Below are positions 22,513-33,774 of a stretch of 64,000 bases of DNA, piece after piece. The stretch is taken from NCBI GenBank assembly GCA_020466095.1, contig CM035807.1, positions 33,423,184-33,487,183 on the forward strand, in the 5' to 3' direction. The stretch comes from Chlorops oryzae. Lineage: Eukaryota > Arthropoda > Insecta > Diptera > Chloropidae. The number at the start of each line of letters is the position of its first letter. The stretch's first letter is position 1. The notes under the pieces are model-generated. The model had not been told where the DNA came from and made no database searches. It worked only from the letters and a program-made list of their open reading frames with translations. The position numbers and the translations under genes were made by a program.

Positions 22513-23948
22513 ATGCAAAGCGAAAGCTCAAAACGATCTCGTAGTCACTCTGTAGGCGCTCAAAATGTTAAGAATGCTTATGTAGTAATTAACGAAGATA
22601 ATTCGTCAATTGATAAACGCTTACAAAGCGACGAACAGTGGCTTAGCCAGCGCGCAACAACAACACCAACAAGTAAAAGCACCGAAAAATATAGCCAAAT
22701 AGCTACTAACACTAATACTCCTGACACTGCGCACAAAGCAAAATCAAACGAGTCGGCGATCCAGACAGGTATGGATCGCTACGTTAACATTAAAAGGAAG
22801 CTCAGCCCTCAAAAAACAAATGTGGGCAAAGCTAAAGTTAATAAAACCACTTCAACTTCGGCTCCAACAAATGTTTTGGCGGGAAATAGATTTGCTGCGT
22901 TAAGTGAAAACGCAAATTCTGAAGAGAGCACTATTAATTCGGCTCCTAAAACGCCAAAACCACCTCCAATTTACCTTCGTGAGCGTAGCTCCAATCTCTT
23001 GGTAACGAGTTTAACTCAAATTATAGGAAAAGATAATTTCCACATAACCCCACAAACTCGGGGAAACATTTACGAGACCAAAATCCAGGTCTATAATGAG
23101 AATAATTATCGAGTTGTGGTTAAACATTTTGATAACAATAAAAAGAGCTACTACACATATCAGCTTAAGAGTAGTAAAGGTCTCTCCGTCGTTATTAAAG
23201 GGTTGGAATCAGATATAGAGCCGGCTGAGATAAAACAAGCGCTTGAGGAAAAAGGCTTCCAGGTGAAAGCCGTAATTAATATTTTTAATAAACAAAAAGT
23301 GCCTCAACCCATGTTTAAAATAGATTTATGCCCCGACGGCACAAAATTAAAGAAAAATGAGAATCATCCCATTTACAATCTGCGGTATCTTCTTCACCGT
23401 AGAATTGTAGTTGAGGAACCGCTTAAGCGAAGCGGACCTGTTCAATGTGCGAATTGTCAGGAGTATGGCCATACAAAGTCATATTGTACCCTACGCGTTG
23501 TCTGCGTTGTATGTGGAGAGTACCACCATTCTACAAACTGTAATTTTAAGGATAATACTGACCAAATTATAAAAAAGTGTAGCAACTGTGGGGGAAATCA
23601 CACAGCCAACTACAGAGGCTGTCCTATCTATAAGGAACTTAAAAGCCGACTAGCGCAGCAAAAGCAATCTGCACGCAACCCTCAAAAAAAATGTTGATGG
23701 TCCAAGGCCCTCCGCCTAAAAATCTTGTAACAAACGCGTCTGTTAACCCCAACTTTTCTTACGCCAGTGCATTAAAGTCCGGAATAAACTCCCAAAATCC
23801 CCCTCAGCCACAAAGTAGTAGTTTAGAAAACATGATTTTCAGTCTGACACAGTGTATGACTCAATTCATTTCAAGCATGCAAAATACTCTTCAAGAGTTA
23901 GTTCGAGCACAAAACCAAATGCTCCAAATTCTTATCGCTAAAAAATGA
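22513..23948 (+). pseudogene. Jockey-type ORF1 (Gag), one homopolymer frameshift
   Basis: RNA-binding Gag of a jockey-type LINE. From ATG at 22513 the frame runs 394 codons. After a Ser/Thr/Lys-rich N-terminus comes a conserved fold (VTSLTQIIGKDNF, KGLEVE-like SVVIKGLESDIEP, LKRSGPVQCANC). Three CCHC-type knuckles follow: CANCQEYGHTKSYC, CVVCGEYHHSTNC and CSNCGGNHTANYRGC. At about 23683-23690 a run of eight A shifts the frame. The remaining 85 codons to 23948 (GPPPKNLVTNAS to LQILIAKK) are the normal C-terminus. Restored, the protein would end four bases into ORF2. The single A-run error could also be a sequencing error. Confidence 0.85.
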
Positions 23949-24955
23949 GCATACTAAACATATACTCATGGAATGCAAACGGCGTCCGCCAACATAAGTT
24001 AGAATTAGTTCGCTTCCTCTCCAAGCAATCTGTTGATGTCATGCTGCTCTCAGAGACGCATTTAACAGATAAAAATAATTTTTCCATACCTGGTTATCAA
24101 TTTTATAAAACAAATCACCCTGACGGAAAAGCGCATGGCGGTACTGGGATCTTAGTCCGAAGCAGGATTAAACATTTTCCCCTGCAGTCACATGCTGAAA
24201 ACTTTTTAATGGCAACGTCAATTTGCCTACAAAATCGAAACAATAACTTAGTTTTGTCTGCTGTTTATTGTCCTCCGCGTTTTCCGGTAAACGAGGATAA
24301 ATTTAAAGCTTTCTTTAGCACTTTAGGTAATAAATTCCTAGCAGCTGGAGATTTTAATGCGAAACACACGCATTGGGGCTCCCGTCTGATAAGCCCGAAA
24401 GGAAGGCAATTGTATAGCACCCTAATTAACAGCATGGGCAGGCTTGATTTTTTATCACCTGGTCAGCCTACATACTGGCCATCTGATCCAAGAAAAATCC
24501 CCGACCTGATTGACTTCGCCATTGTTAAAGGGGTAGATAGATCTCGCGTTACAACCACGACAACTTTCGATCTCTCATCAGATCACTCACCTGTAATTTT
24601 TTATCTAGCTGAAAGTCCTATTGTTACTGAGTCACCCTTCAGATTGACGTCTTCTAAAACTAACTGGATTAAATATAAGAAATATATAGCCACTCATGTT
24701 TATACCAGATACTCTATAGACTGCATAGAACACGTAGATGAAGCGACAAATGTACTGAATTCTATGCTAACGACAGCGGCAGAGCAGTCAACGCCTTGCA
24801 TCGAAAATAAAGCAAAGAATCATATCTTTACCAATAGCGAAATCGAAAGACTTGTAAACGAAAAACGAAGGCTAAGACGCGAATGGCAACAACATAGATC
24901 CCCAGCAGCTAAGCTTAGACTTAAAGCCGCAACAAATGAGCTAAGCAAAGCTCAA
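23945..24955 (+). pseudogene. Jockey-type ORF2, endonuclease domain
   Basis: Begins ATG at 23945, overlapping ORF1 by four bases (ATGA). It has the apurinic-type endonuclease motifs WNANGVRQHK, LLSETHL, GGTGILVR, AVYCPP, AAGDFNAKHTHWGSR and SSDHSPV. It then continues through the linker NEKRRLRREWQQHRSP and KAATNELSKA. At about 24955 homology to jockey ends within a few codons and the sequence switches to another LINE, so the frame continues to 25129 but with meaningless sequence. About 280 residues of jockey ORF2 (linker and RT fingers/palm) are missing. Confidence 0.85.
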
Positions 24956-26162
24956 TGGGGCAATGAAAACCTGCCCCACAGATGCGCTGGGTGTCATCAC
25001 CGGCATCCCCCCTCTCACTATCCAAATTCAGAGAGAGGCATGTGCAAGCGCTTTAAGATTGCACAAAGTGCCAAATCTCAAAAGTGGGGATCTTCAAGGG
25101 CACCTCTCGATATTGTTGAATGTATCTGAGGACCCAATAATGAAGATGCCAGACCGAATACAACGTATATTGCGTTTTGACCGCAAGTACAAGGTAATAA
25201 TTCCTGAACGAAGCGAATTCAAAAACGTCTTACTTCACATAGAGAAAGGATCACAAATCTGGTACACAGATGGATCCAAACTTGAAAATGGAAGTACAGG
25301 TGCAGGTATCTTGGGACCTAGATTCCAGAAAGCAGTAGCAATGGGTCTATACCTAACCATATTTCAGGCAGAATTATATGCGATTGAAATCTGCGTCCGC
25401 GAATGTCTGAAGAGGAAGACAAAGGGGAGCAGTATCCATATAATGTCTGATAGCCAGGCTGCTCTTCTAGCCTTAAGGGCTGTTAACATCTCATCTGGAC
25501 TAGTAGAGAATTGCCTCAATCTCCTCAATGACCTCGGGAACCACAACAAAGTAACACTTTGGTGGGTCCCAGGCCATGAGGGATATGAAGGGAACGAAAG
25601 GGCAGATTGCCTCGCCAAACGGGGAGCTCAAAGACGCCTCATCGGGCCTGAACCTTTCTGTACACTTCAGAAGTCATACTGTGCAGAATTACTCAGAAAT
25701 TGGGAGGATAAGTGTTTTCATACTTCCTGGATGAAATCAAAAGGTCAAAGACAGGCCAAAAGATTCATCACTCCCAACAAACTAATCTCCAAGAGATTAC
25801 TGTATCTCGGAAGAAAAGATTTAAAGATCCTTACCGAATACTTCACAGGGCACTGCAAATTGAGATATCATCTCAAAAAGATAGGCCTATCGAACGAATC
25901 GAAATGCCGGTTCTGTGAAATGGATGAAGAAACGCCAGAACACATTCTCTGTGACTGTCCATCTCTGGCCAGCCGCAGAATCCTCAACTTTGGGGAGGCG
26001 CTTGTCGCCCCCTACAAATTTTGGTCTGCCTTAAAACCGTCCACAGTGCTCAAATATATAAAGAGCCTAAGGATAAATAATTAAGACAACCCTGGGGGTA
26101 GCACAATAGATTCATTATGGGTCGCGGTGCGCACAGAGCCCCCATATAATAATAATAATTAT
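24955..26162 (+). mobile_element. 3' part of an I/R1/LOA-type LINE inside the jockey-type LINE
   Basis: The frame 24963-26084 begins MKTCPTDALGVITGIPPL, the region just after the RT in I/R1/LOA-type LINEs, and carries a complete RNase H: IWYTDGSK, FQAELYAIE, MSDSQAALLAL and GNERADCLAK, i.e. all four acidic residues. A WWVPGHEG loop and a terminal CRFC ... H ... CDC cluster are also visible. It ends LRINN, with a 3' tail ATAATAATAATAATT at about 26146-26158. Same orientation as its host. It replaces about 840 bp of jockey sequence and is not simply inserted; no duplication found. Confidence 0.8.
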
Positions 26163-26739
26163 TCAAAAAATTAAATATCTTCTCCCTCCTACTGTTCATG
26201 CAATACTTTCATCCTACTTAAAACATAGGAATTTTAAGGTCAAATATAAAGATTTTGTTTCACAAAGTATAGAAATCAAAGCAGGAGTGCCCCAAGGAAG
26301 TGTTCTTGGACCCTTCTTATATTTACTATATACGTCAGATTTCCCTGTAAACAGTAGTCTTACAACATCCACTTTTGCCGATGACACAGCCATATTAAGC
26401 CGCCATAGATGCCCGATTTCTTCCACTTCTAACCTGCAATCGCATTTAAAAGTGGTTGAAAAATGGTTGGGAACATGGCGAGTGAAAGTAAACGAGCAAA
26501 AAAGTAAACATGTTACATTTACACTAAAAAGGGGCATCTGTCGCCCTTTAAGAATAAACAACATAATAGTACCAGAGACAGACAATTTTGTTTACTTGGG
26601 TATCCATTTGGACAAACGTCTCACATGGCGCAAACATATTGAAGCTAAACGAACCCAATTGAAACTTAAAGCTATTAAGCTTCATTGGTTAAAGCCGGCA
26701 CTGCGATACACTCCTCGACACACACGAAATGTGCTGTGA
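26163..26739 (+). pseudogene. Jockey-type ORF2, reverse transcriptase palm and thumb
   Basis: Resumes with KIKYLLPPTVHAILSSYL and continues through AGVPQGSVLGPFLYLLYTSD and the active-site STFADDTAIL, then WRVKVNEQKSKHVTF and FVYLGIHLDKRLTW. It stops shortly after LKAIKLHWL, where the 3' part of ORF2 is deleted and joined to GC-rich 3' UTR-like sequence. The catalytic ADD is present here but the RT N-terminal half is missing. Confidence 0.85.
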
Positions 26740-27307
26740 GCCCCGCACTCAAGCCGGCACCGACACCCCCCTTCGGAAACATCCCTCCAAGCGGCACACG
26801 AAAGTATTGCTTAAGCCCGGCTAGAAGGTTCGAGGTGCGTTTTTGCCAATATCGCTATATAAATTATGAATTAATTTTACGTAGTGAAATTTTGTACTAG
26901 ATTAAGATTTGAAAACATATTGTTAGTTCTTAAGATTAAGAAGATTCAATATAAAAATACCCGCAAAAAAAAAAAAAAAAAAAAACTTTTGACATTGATG
27001 AAGAAATTGGTGGAAGCATGTTAAAGTCGGCATAGAAAATGTGCTTGGAGCTCATAGGGCCGTTAATTGGCGGCATTACGTAGACATGATGCTCCAATCG
27101 TTTGAGAAAATAAACGTAAACATGTCGTTGAAAGTATATTTCTTGCATTATCACCAAGCTGAGTTTGAACTCCAGTTGCCTTCTGAGTCAGACGAACATG
27201 GTGAGCGGTTCCACCAAATATCTGCCCAGTTGGAGCACTGGTACAGTGGCGGCAAAAAGCTGGATTCTCTCTTAGCAGACATTTGCTGGAATCTTCAAAC
27301 GGAATAA

Positions 27308-27900
27308 AATTACTAGCGAAAACAAAAAAAAAAAACATCTGGGTCGACCACAATACCGTAGCCGTAACAAAGCAACAAATACTGATCCATGAGCTCGCAG
27401 CAGCGTAACGATGCGTAACGATAACACCGATACGTAGGGGTCATGGAAGTGGACACACAAGGGAAAGGTCCTGATTGCCTCTTACTTGGTAGAGGCCAGT
27501 GCGATCCTTGTGTTGTCTGCTTCAAGTCGATTCTCACCTCCAAGTGGTGGCCCTGGATAGCCTGTGGTCTATCTAGACCAAAGGTGAACCAACGAGAACG
27601 GCGAAATGGTAGCGGACTGCTGTAGGTGGTGACGGCCCGGAAATGAGCATGGACAACGATTTCGAGCGTTACTGCCTGTGGGTTGCGAGTCCCAGACCCT
27701 CCGCCAACACGTAAGGGAACAGAGGATCGTGAGGATGACAAGAGGCGGTCGACTCAATAGCCTATGAGCGACCCAATTGAAATTTTTCCGAATACTATGA
27801 TCTCACATCTATTTACTGCCGAAACTAGAATGATTTACTAAATTTTGTGAATAAGAGCTAAATCACTCAAAATTCTAATTCACAAATAATACAACTGCTG
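27308..27900. other. GC-rich block, not identified
   Basis: Between 27340 and 27760 the base composition is markedly more GC-rich than the flanks and a minus frame stays open for 142 codons (27313-27741), but I see no domain. It lies between the 3' end of the PPLHIKLG relic and a jockey endonuclease relic, so it may be a LINE 5' region. Confidence 0.3.
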
Positions 27901-27915
27901 TCTACCAGAAATTTA

Positions 27916-28545
27916 TGAATTGAATATTTGTCACTCGAACGCAAATGGCGTAAAGCAACATAAAAATGAACTAGCTATATTTCTACAGTGCCATAATATC
28001 GACATAATGCTCATCTCAGAGACTCATCTGGCCATCAAAACAAACTTTCAACTCAATGGATATATATTTTATAATACCAATCACCCTGATGGGAAAGCGC
28101 ATGGTGGAACGGGTATCTTAAAAAAAACCGTATAATGCGCGATTTAAATGACCTGCAAGCAACATTCATCTGTGTTGAAGAATCATACGAGAAAGCCATT
28201 CTCTCCGCTGTTTATTGCCCCCCTAAGTTTTCGATTCGTACAGAAATGTTTCTCCAATTCTCTAATACATTAGGCGACCGTTTTCTGGTGGCTGGCGATT
28301 TCAACGCAGAACACACCTTGTGGGGATCTCGATTGATAACATCAAGAGGAAGGCAGCTTCGAATTTGTCTCCTGCGGGTAACCAACCTACAGGTAAGTAC
28401 CCACTTAAGCCGTGCAACTCAGCTTAACTCAAAATCACTTATCCACTCGTCCATACAGCCACTTAGAGTCACTTTAATAAAAGCAGCATCCAATGCAATT
28501 TTCACTGCCCAAACTACCCATAAAAATCCGAATAAAACAGGTTAA
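27916..28545 (+). pseudogene. Second jockey-type endonuclease relic
   Basis: Reads NICHSNANGVKQHKNEL, MLISETHL, NHPDGKAHGGTGIL, a stop at 28134, then AVYCPPKFS, VAGDFNAEHTLWGSRL. It is similar to, but clearly diverged from, the endonuclease at 23945. Homology is lost after RGRQL near 28360. No RT follows; an A-run at 28617-28630 precedes a short stretch (RLNDASQILHRAIIEEN) that may be a further ORF2 remnant. Confidence 0.75.
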
Positions 28546-28689
28546 TCCATCCAAACTCTCGTTAATCGGAAAAGGAAGCTCCGCACGGAATGACAAAGGA
28601 CTCGTTCTCCATTGTCAAAAAAAAAAAAAAACGGCTCAACGATGCCTCACAAATACTTCATAGAGCTATAATAGAAGAAAATTAGCAGT

Positions 28690-29953
28690 TTTAACAATCT
28701 TGCGTGATTTAAAATAAACCTTCTCAATAATCTCGTATTTTTTCTAGAGACTTTAACAAAATATCAGGCTATCAGAATCAGTATATGTGGACTTAGCATG
28801 ATAAGATAAGCTCTGAAGAATTTCAGTTGTCGTCTGAATCGCACAAACTTGGTGAACCCTCATTTGAAGGGCAACGGAAAATGTTTGCTTTTTGCTACAC
28901 TATATTTAGTTAAATATTGGTTTAAATCCGCATAATTACACGATACTGAAAAAAAACTGAGCTTACTCCAGCAAAAAAAGGCCGTTCAATGGTATATTTG
29001 TTTGAAGGTAAATGAAGTTCTGTTTTGTAAATATGGTTTTGCATTAATTTTCAAAATAAAGCACATTGGTTAACTATACCATAATAAATGCATGCTTTTC
29101 TATGAATCGATATGTCAGGAAAGCTAAATAATTAAAGTGACAACATTGTGAAAAAAGCAATGCAATCGAACTGTGTAGTTTCAAAGACGAAGCGCTTGTT
29201 TATCGAGAAGAAAAAATTGTTCATCATGCAAATTGGTGCATTCGGGTCGGGCTGACACCCCAGAGTACAACGGTAATAGCCGATAGTAGAAGTTGGCTCT
29301 AGATTGCAAAATATTCACCAGTTTCGGCCACCTTTAGCACTATCGAATTTTTAAATCGTATCTTTTTAATTATAATGGCTACAGGCAATATTCTCACATT
29401 AATTTGTTGTAGATACACATATAATACAATTGCAGTCTAAAAACACCAATCAAATGCAACATCTAAGGCCATTTTTGGCAAAAATTTCGTTTGTTATCAC
29501 AAAAGTATGCTTTTCAAAATTTTACAGAAATCAAACGAAATCAGGAACATTTAATTTTATGATTTTAACATTTGAATATTTCGACTTTAATATAATTTAT
29601 AGCATACATTTAGGGTAATGTTAGGAAATTCGTAAAATTTAAAAAAAAAAGACCAATAGAACGTGCCTTTGATTGAGTAAATTGAATTAATTGAGTTAAA
29701 TGATACTTGTGTTTCAGTCTGGCTTAGTGAACAAACTTTCAAAGAGCGTCCAAAGCCTTTAAAATTGAAAAAATATAACTGAAAAATTAACAGTGAAATG
29801 TTGGCAAAAAAAATTGAACATTTCGCAAACTCGAGCTAACCTAGACTAGTGCTTGGTACTGTTGTGCTCGGGGGACCGAGCCGGACCCGACTGCGCCAGT
29901 TTGCACGATGAACAATTTTTTTTGTCCTAAAAACTAGCACAGTGTAATTTAAA
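28690..29953. other. AT-rich, no gene recognised
   Basis: Only chance frames, such as 29430-29618. It includes the presumed 5' flank of the piggyBac-like gene, but I could not find a TTAA plus inverted terminal repeat. Confidence 0.3.
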
Positions 29954-31408
29954 ATGTCGGCAAATATTTTTGAAAAAAACGATTTTTTGAACGCAAGTGA
30001 TGTGCTCAATGAAGAAAGTTATGACTTTCTTGAAGGAAATGACGACGAGATAAGTGATCCAACCTTCAACATCCATAATGAGGGCTCTGACTGTGAAACG
30101 GAAGGTGTAATGGAAAGCGTGGATGAAGACTCAAGTGACGAAGATGACGAAGAGACGCCAAATACAGCAACAACTCCAAATACGTTTTATACTGCTAAAA
30201 ATGGGATAAAATGGTATGAAGCTACGCCACCAAGTTCACGTATAAGGGCACATAATATTTTCCACATCGGAAATAGAAGACCAGGTCCATTGATGACATC
30301 ATGTGATCCATTGTCTATATTCAAAAGGATTTTTACTGAGGAAATGTCCCTCGTAATCATCAGAGAGACAAATCGGAAAACCAAACAAGTGATTCAAGAG
30401 TGGAATTCGGCAAATCCCACGCAGAAAAAAGAATGGACGCCGCTTACAGTTCGAGAGCTTGATGCGTTATTGGCAGTGCTACTAAAATCTGGATTAGATA
30501 AATCAAATCGTGAGCCAGTTACTTGTCTGTGGAATACAGATCATTCTGCACTTTATCGAGCATCATTGCGACTAAACAGATTTAAAACTTTGTTGAGGTT
30601 TATCAGATTTGACAACGTGAATACTCGCGTGGAAAGGAGACAATCTAGCAAAACGGCTGCTATTGACGATATTTGGAATATGCTGCAAAGTAATTTGTCA
30701 AACGAATATTTACCACACGATGCACTAACTGTGGATGAACAATTATTTCCATACAGAGGACGACCGCCATTCACACAATATATTCCGTCCAAACCAGCCA
30801 AATACGCCATAAAATTGTGGTGGTTATGTGATGCTAAAACCAACTATCCTCTGAAAGGTATCATATACTCTGGAAAACCACCTGGCCAAGAGCGTGCCAT
30901 AAACCTAGGCTACAATGTCACAACAACGCTAATGAACAAGTACCTGTTCACAGGCCGCACTCTATATGCAGATAACTTCTTTGCGTCGCTTCAATTGTCT
31001 GAAGAATTGCTAACTCAGAAAACGGCATTTGTTGGCACATTACGGGCAAATAAACCTTACATACCACGGGAATTTTTGAAGAATAGGACACGCCAAATAC
31101 ACAGCTCATTGTTTGGATTTCATAACAATGACGTTGCTCTTTGCTCCTATGTGCCAAAAAAGAATAAAGCGGTTATTCTTATCTCAACGGCACACTATAT
31201 AACTAACGTACAAGGACCCCACAGCAAACCAATGGTAATCTTGGATTACAACAAAAATTACCGCAAAACGTGCTATTTATGCATGCTGCGATTGCTTGAA
31301 GTACGTCTGCATGGAACATTCGGAGGAGATGCACCGTTGTATGCCGTGCAAAACGAACAAGAATCAAACACCACAACTATAAATATTATGTATAATTATA
31401 TATTTTGA
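29954..31408 (+). pseudogene. piggyBac-like transposase lacking the C-terminal third
   Basis: DDE_Tnp_1_7 (PGBD) transposase, 484 codons in an open frame from MSANIFEKND. An acidic N-terminus (DDEISD, DEDSSDEDDEE) is followed by the piggyBac fold. The first catalytic Asp is D261 in LTVDEQLFPYRGR and the second D340 in LYADNFFAS. The sequence then reaches MVILDYNKN (D431), where the family normally continues into GGVD with the third catalytic Asp. Here it breaks off into unrelated residues, and the Cys-rich C-terminal domain is missing. The start is supported by the upstream stop-rich region. It is therefore inactive as encoded, though the frame is remarkably clean for a relic. TIRs were not found. 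Confidence 0.85.
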
Positions 31409-31409
31409 C

Positions 31410-33637
31410 AATAAAAACAATATAACAATTGAACTAACTTTAGTTTTTTCGCAAACATAATCAAATTTTTAGATTTTTGTGAATTATGTCCCCATATTTC
31501 AAAGAGATCGCCTTTTTTACAGATGTTACCTTGAACTTAGAGGAATTATTCTTAAAACGCAACAAATCGTAAATGCGCCCCTGAGGAGCTATAGGGCCTT
31601 AATTGGACACTTTTCATACCAAAATGGTTTCCAAAGTAAAAAAAAATTAAAGTTTTTTCAGAATTTTTCGCTTTGAACGTTTATTTTTCACACAATGGGT
31701 CAAATTTTTACCATGAGTTTAATTTCGCCAAAAGCACATACAATTGGCTTTCAAACTGCATTTAAGTATTTTTTCCTCTATCAGCTCCCGACCGGACTTT
31801 CACAAACGGAACACCCTGTATATTTGTACATGCAAACGCATTCGCAAAGACTAAAAGGGAAAATAAAAATATTTGAAAAGAAATATTTTATCGTAGAAAT
31901 CAGGACTCAGCATTAGATGGAAAAAGAAGTACATTTTGATGCCGAACATTTTAAAAACAACCGTCTCTTTTCTTTGCACGTCTTCCGCCACTTACTTAAT
32001 TACTTCAAAACGTTATTCGCGCGCCTGACTATCGAGTAACTCGAGAGTCAGACACACGAACATGTTTCGGAACAATTCCTTTTGATTGCATGAGAAAGAA
32101 AGAAAAGCGCAGAAAATTTAACAAATTATTTCTTCGCTCGTCTTTCTCTTCTTGCTTAATTGTTTCAGAACATTTGTTCGTGTGTCTGACTCCCGACTAA
32201 GAAAGCCACACAGTTTAACTTTTTCACCAAATCATGCCATAACGCGCCGAAATTTGCCCGAAGTTGCAGCTATAGTTCTATATGGTGAAAACACTGGAAA
32301 AAAAAGGTAAGGAGGTGAAACCTATTGTGCTTAGAGCAAAAAAACCGGAATTTCATTCGCCAAAACCTGGCAGCACTGCTGGCATGGTTGTTGGAAGTGT
32401 GGCCATCTTGTTAGAGTTCTACCCATTTTGGAAGACATTATTTAACATCCCAGCCGGACATTATCGCATGCATGAAAAAATCATTAATGCAGAAGAAGTG
32501 AAGCATTCATATGTAAAGAAGCCAATTGGTGCTTTTTCGAATGATCTTCTAGTGAAAATATCACAGAAGCAAGAGCTCGTTGCAACAGACTCTTCTTCAA
32601 ATGAAATTTTCATTTGAAAGATGGTTGTATACTCCTATTTTCAATGAAGACCCTATAAAATTTTCATGACAAGATGTTTTTAAATCTGTGTGCTACAATT
32701 CTCAAAAGTTGTATAATTTTTTTGTAAGATGTTATAAGAATTGAAACTCTTAAGTCTTTCCATAGGGAATAATGTGTCACAATCACGAAAAGACGAAATA
32801 TGGCCATATCCGGCAATTTTTTTAAAATATTATTTTTCTTCTCTCAGATCCCCGCGGCATATACTATTATTTCAAATGTAATTCTCATTCGTGTTTTTAC
32901 AAATGATATTTTCATTCATGTTAGCAGTATATACTATATTTTCAAATGAAAAAATCATGCACGTTCGATCCATTTTAGCCAGCCAGCATGTATTACTTTT
33001 TGCCCAAATGAAGTTTGAAAATAAACATGAAAATTTTACATACAATTTTACATTTTTCGACTTTGTGCACAATTTTTTACCATTAATTTAAAGGTTTGTA
33101 AGTTATTTTTGATTTCATAGTAAAAAATGACGTTTTAGTAACACAAAAGCCTTAAAAATTTTAAGATGGCTCAAACCATATTTGAGGAATATGATTTTCA
33201 AAACATCAATGGTATTTAAAAATTTAATACGCGAATAACTTTGACGTGATGGAATTTTTTTGATATTTTCCAATTATGTAGCAAGCTGAAATCTAAAGAA
33301 ATTGCTTAAAACCCCTTGGATTTTTGTACTGCTGTAATTTTATAATATATTTTATGATACTAACAAATTTTCATATGGAGTTTATATGGAAAATTTTGAA
33401 CGCTGGTAGCGACCCCTAAATGTCATATAAAAAATTTGAAAAAAAAATCCAGAAATGTTTTCTCGGGGTTTATATTAAAATGACGGGTTGTCGCGCGAAA
33501 AATAAAAAAAATTTTAAAATAAGGACCACCCTAATAGTGATGCAAAATGTCAAATTTGAATAACTGAGTACCCTTTTTCAGATTTAATTAAATGAAAATG
33601 CTTAATATAAAATGTTTAGCCTTTTAAATCGAATGCA
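31410..33637. other. AT-rich, mainly non-coding
   Basis: Includes an inverted pair at 32045-32077 and 32158-32192 (GAGTCAGACACACGAACATG against its reverse complement with differences), about 150 bp overall and possibly a small MITE. It also contains one unexplained 111-codon frame (32282-32617). The rest shows no feature. Confidence 0.4.
32282..32617 (+). CDS. Hypothetical 111-aa frame
   Basis: Open from MVKTLEKKGKEVKP to a stop after SSNEIFI, with GFYPFW-like LLEFYPFWKTLFNIP and HYRMHEKI. I do not recognise it. Its composition is more protein-like than neighbouring chance frames, but there is no second copy or domain to confirm that it is a gene; it could be a captured fragment. Confidence 0.25.
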   Translation: MVKTLEKKGKEVKPIVLRAKKPEFHSPKPGSTAGMVVGSVAILLEFYPFWKTLFNIPAGHYRMHEKIINAEEVKHSYVKKPIGAFSNDLLVKISQKQELVATDSSSNEIFI

Positions 33638-33640
33638 TTA

Positions 33641-33771
33641 GGCCGCAATTATAGTGGAAGCAAAGCTGAAGCTGAAGCGTAAGCTGTCATGTGTTTGTTG
33701 TATTTTCGCAACAACAAATACATGACAGCTTACGCTTCAGCTTCAGCTTTGCTTCCACTATAATTGCGGCC
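33641..33771. mobile_element. 131-bp palindromic MITE, Harbinger-type
   Basis: Starts GGCCGCAATTATAGTGGAAG and ends with the exact reverse complement. The arms match for about 50 bp, differ by one base, and continue for several more, leaving only a short loop. Flanked by TTA at 33638-33640 and 33772-33774, as expected for PIF/Harbinger. Confidence 0.88.
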
Positions 33772-33774
33772 TTA

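Larger units (their letters stand above)
22097..26984 (+). mobile_element. Jockey-type LINE, internally rearranged
   Basis: Flanked by ACTTTTGA at 22089-22096 and 26985-26992, with a poly-A tail at 26965-26985. It has a 5' UTR of about 400 bp, a Gag-like ORF1 with three CCHC knuckles, and an ORF2 that starts with the endonuclease. ORF2 is then replaced from about 24955 to 26162 by the 3' part of a different LINE before the jockey RT resumes. The 3' end after about 26715 also appears deleted. Not autonomous. Confidence 0.85.
21453..27307 (+). pseudogene. Uncharacterised transposon protein (PPLHIKLG family), copy 1, split by a jockey-type LINE
   Basis: Two parts, 21453-22096 and 26985-27307. 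The first encodes EEWRLFIDG, LKAVLLYYDN, CADLKVV, CYLCTWDSR, then LLPPLHIKLGVVKNFIKAL and, after a short intron (GTACAT ... CGTTCAG, about 21963-22033), NGPDIKKLMKDNDFDITF. The second continues WWKHVKVGIENVLG, NMSLKVYFLHYH and DEHGERFHQ, ending near LLADICWN. Joining across the LINE and one copy of ACTTTTGA gives a sensible frame (DFDITFDIDEEI), with a frameshift just after. In-frame stops and frameshifts (for example after FIDG and WSPR) make it a pseudogene. I know this family as repeated in arthropod genomes but cannot assign it to a named superfamily. The N-terminal zinc region is lost to the gap. Confidence 0.75.

Noticed and set aside
27313..27741. 142-codon minus-strand frame in a GC-rich block
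   Set aside because: Open frames are expected in GC-rich DNA. I see no motif and no second copy, so it is recorded only as an unidentified block.
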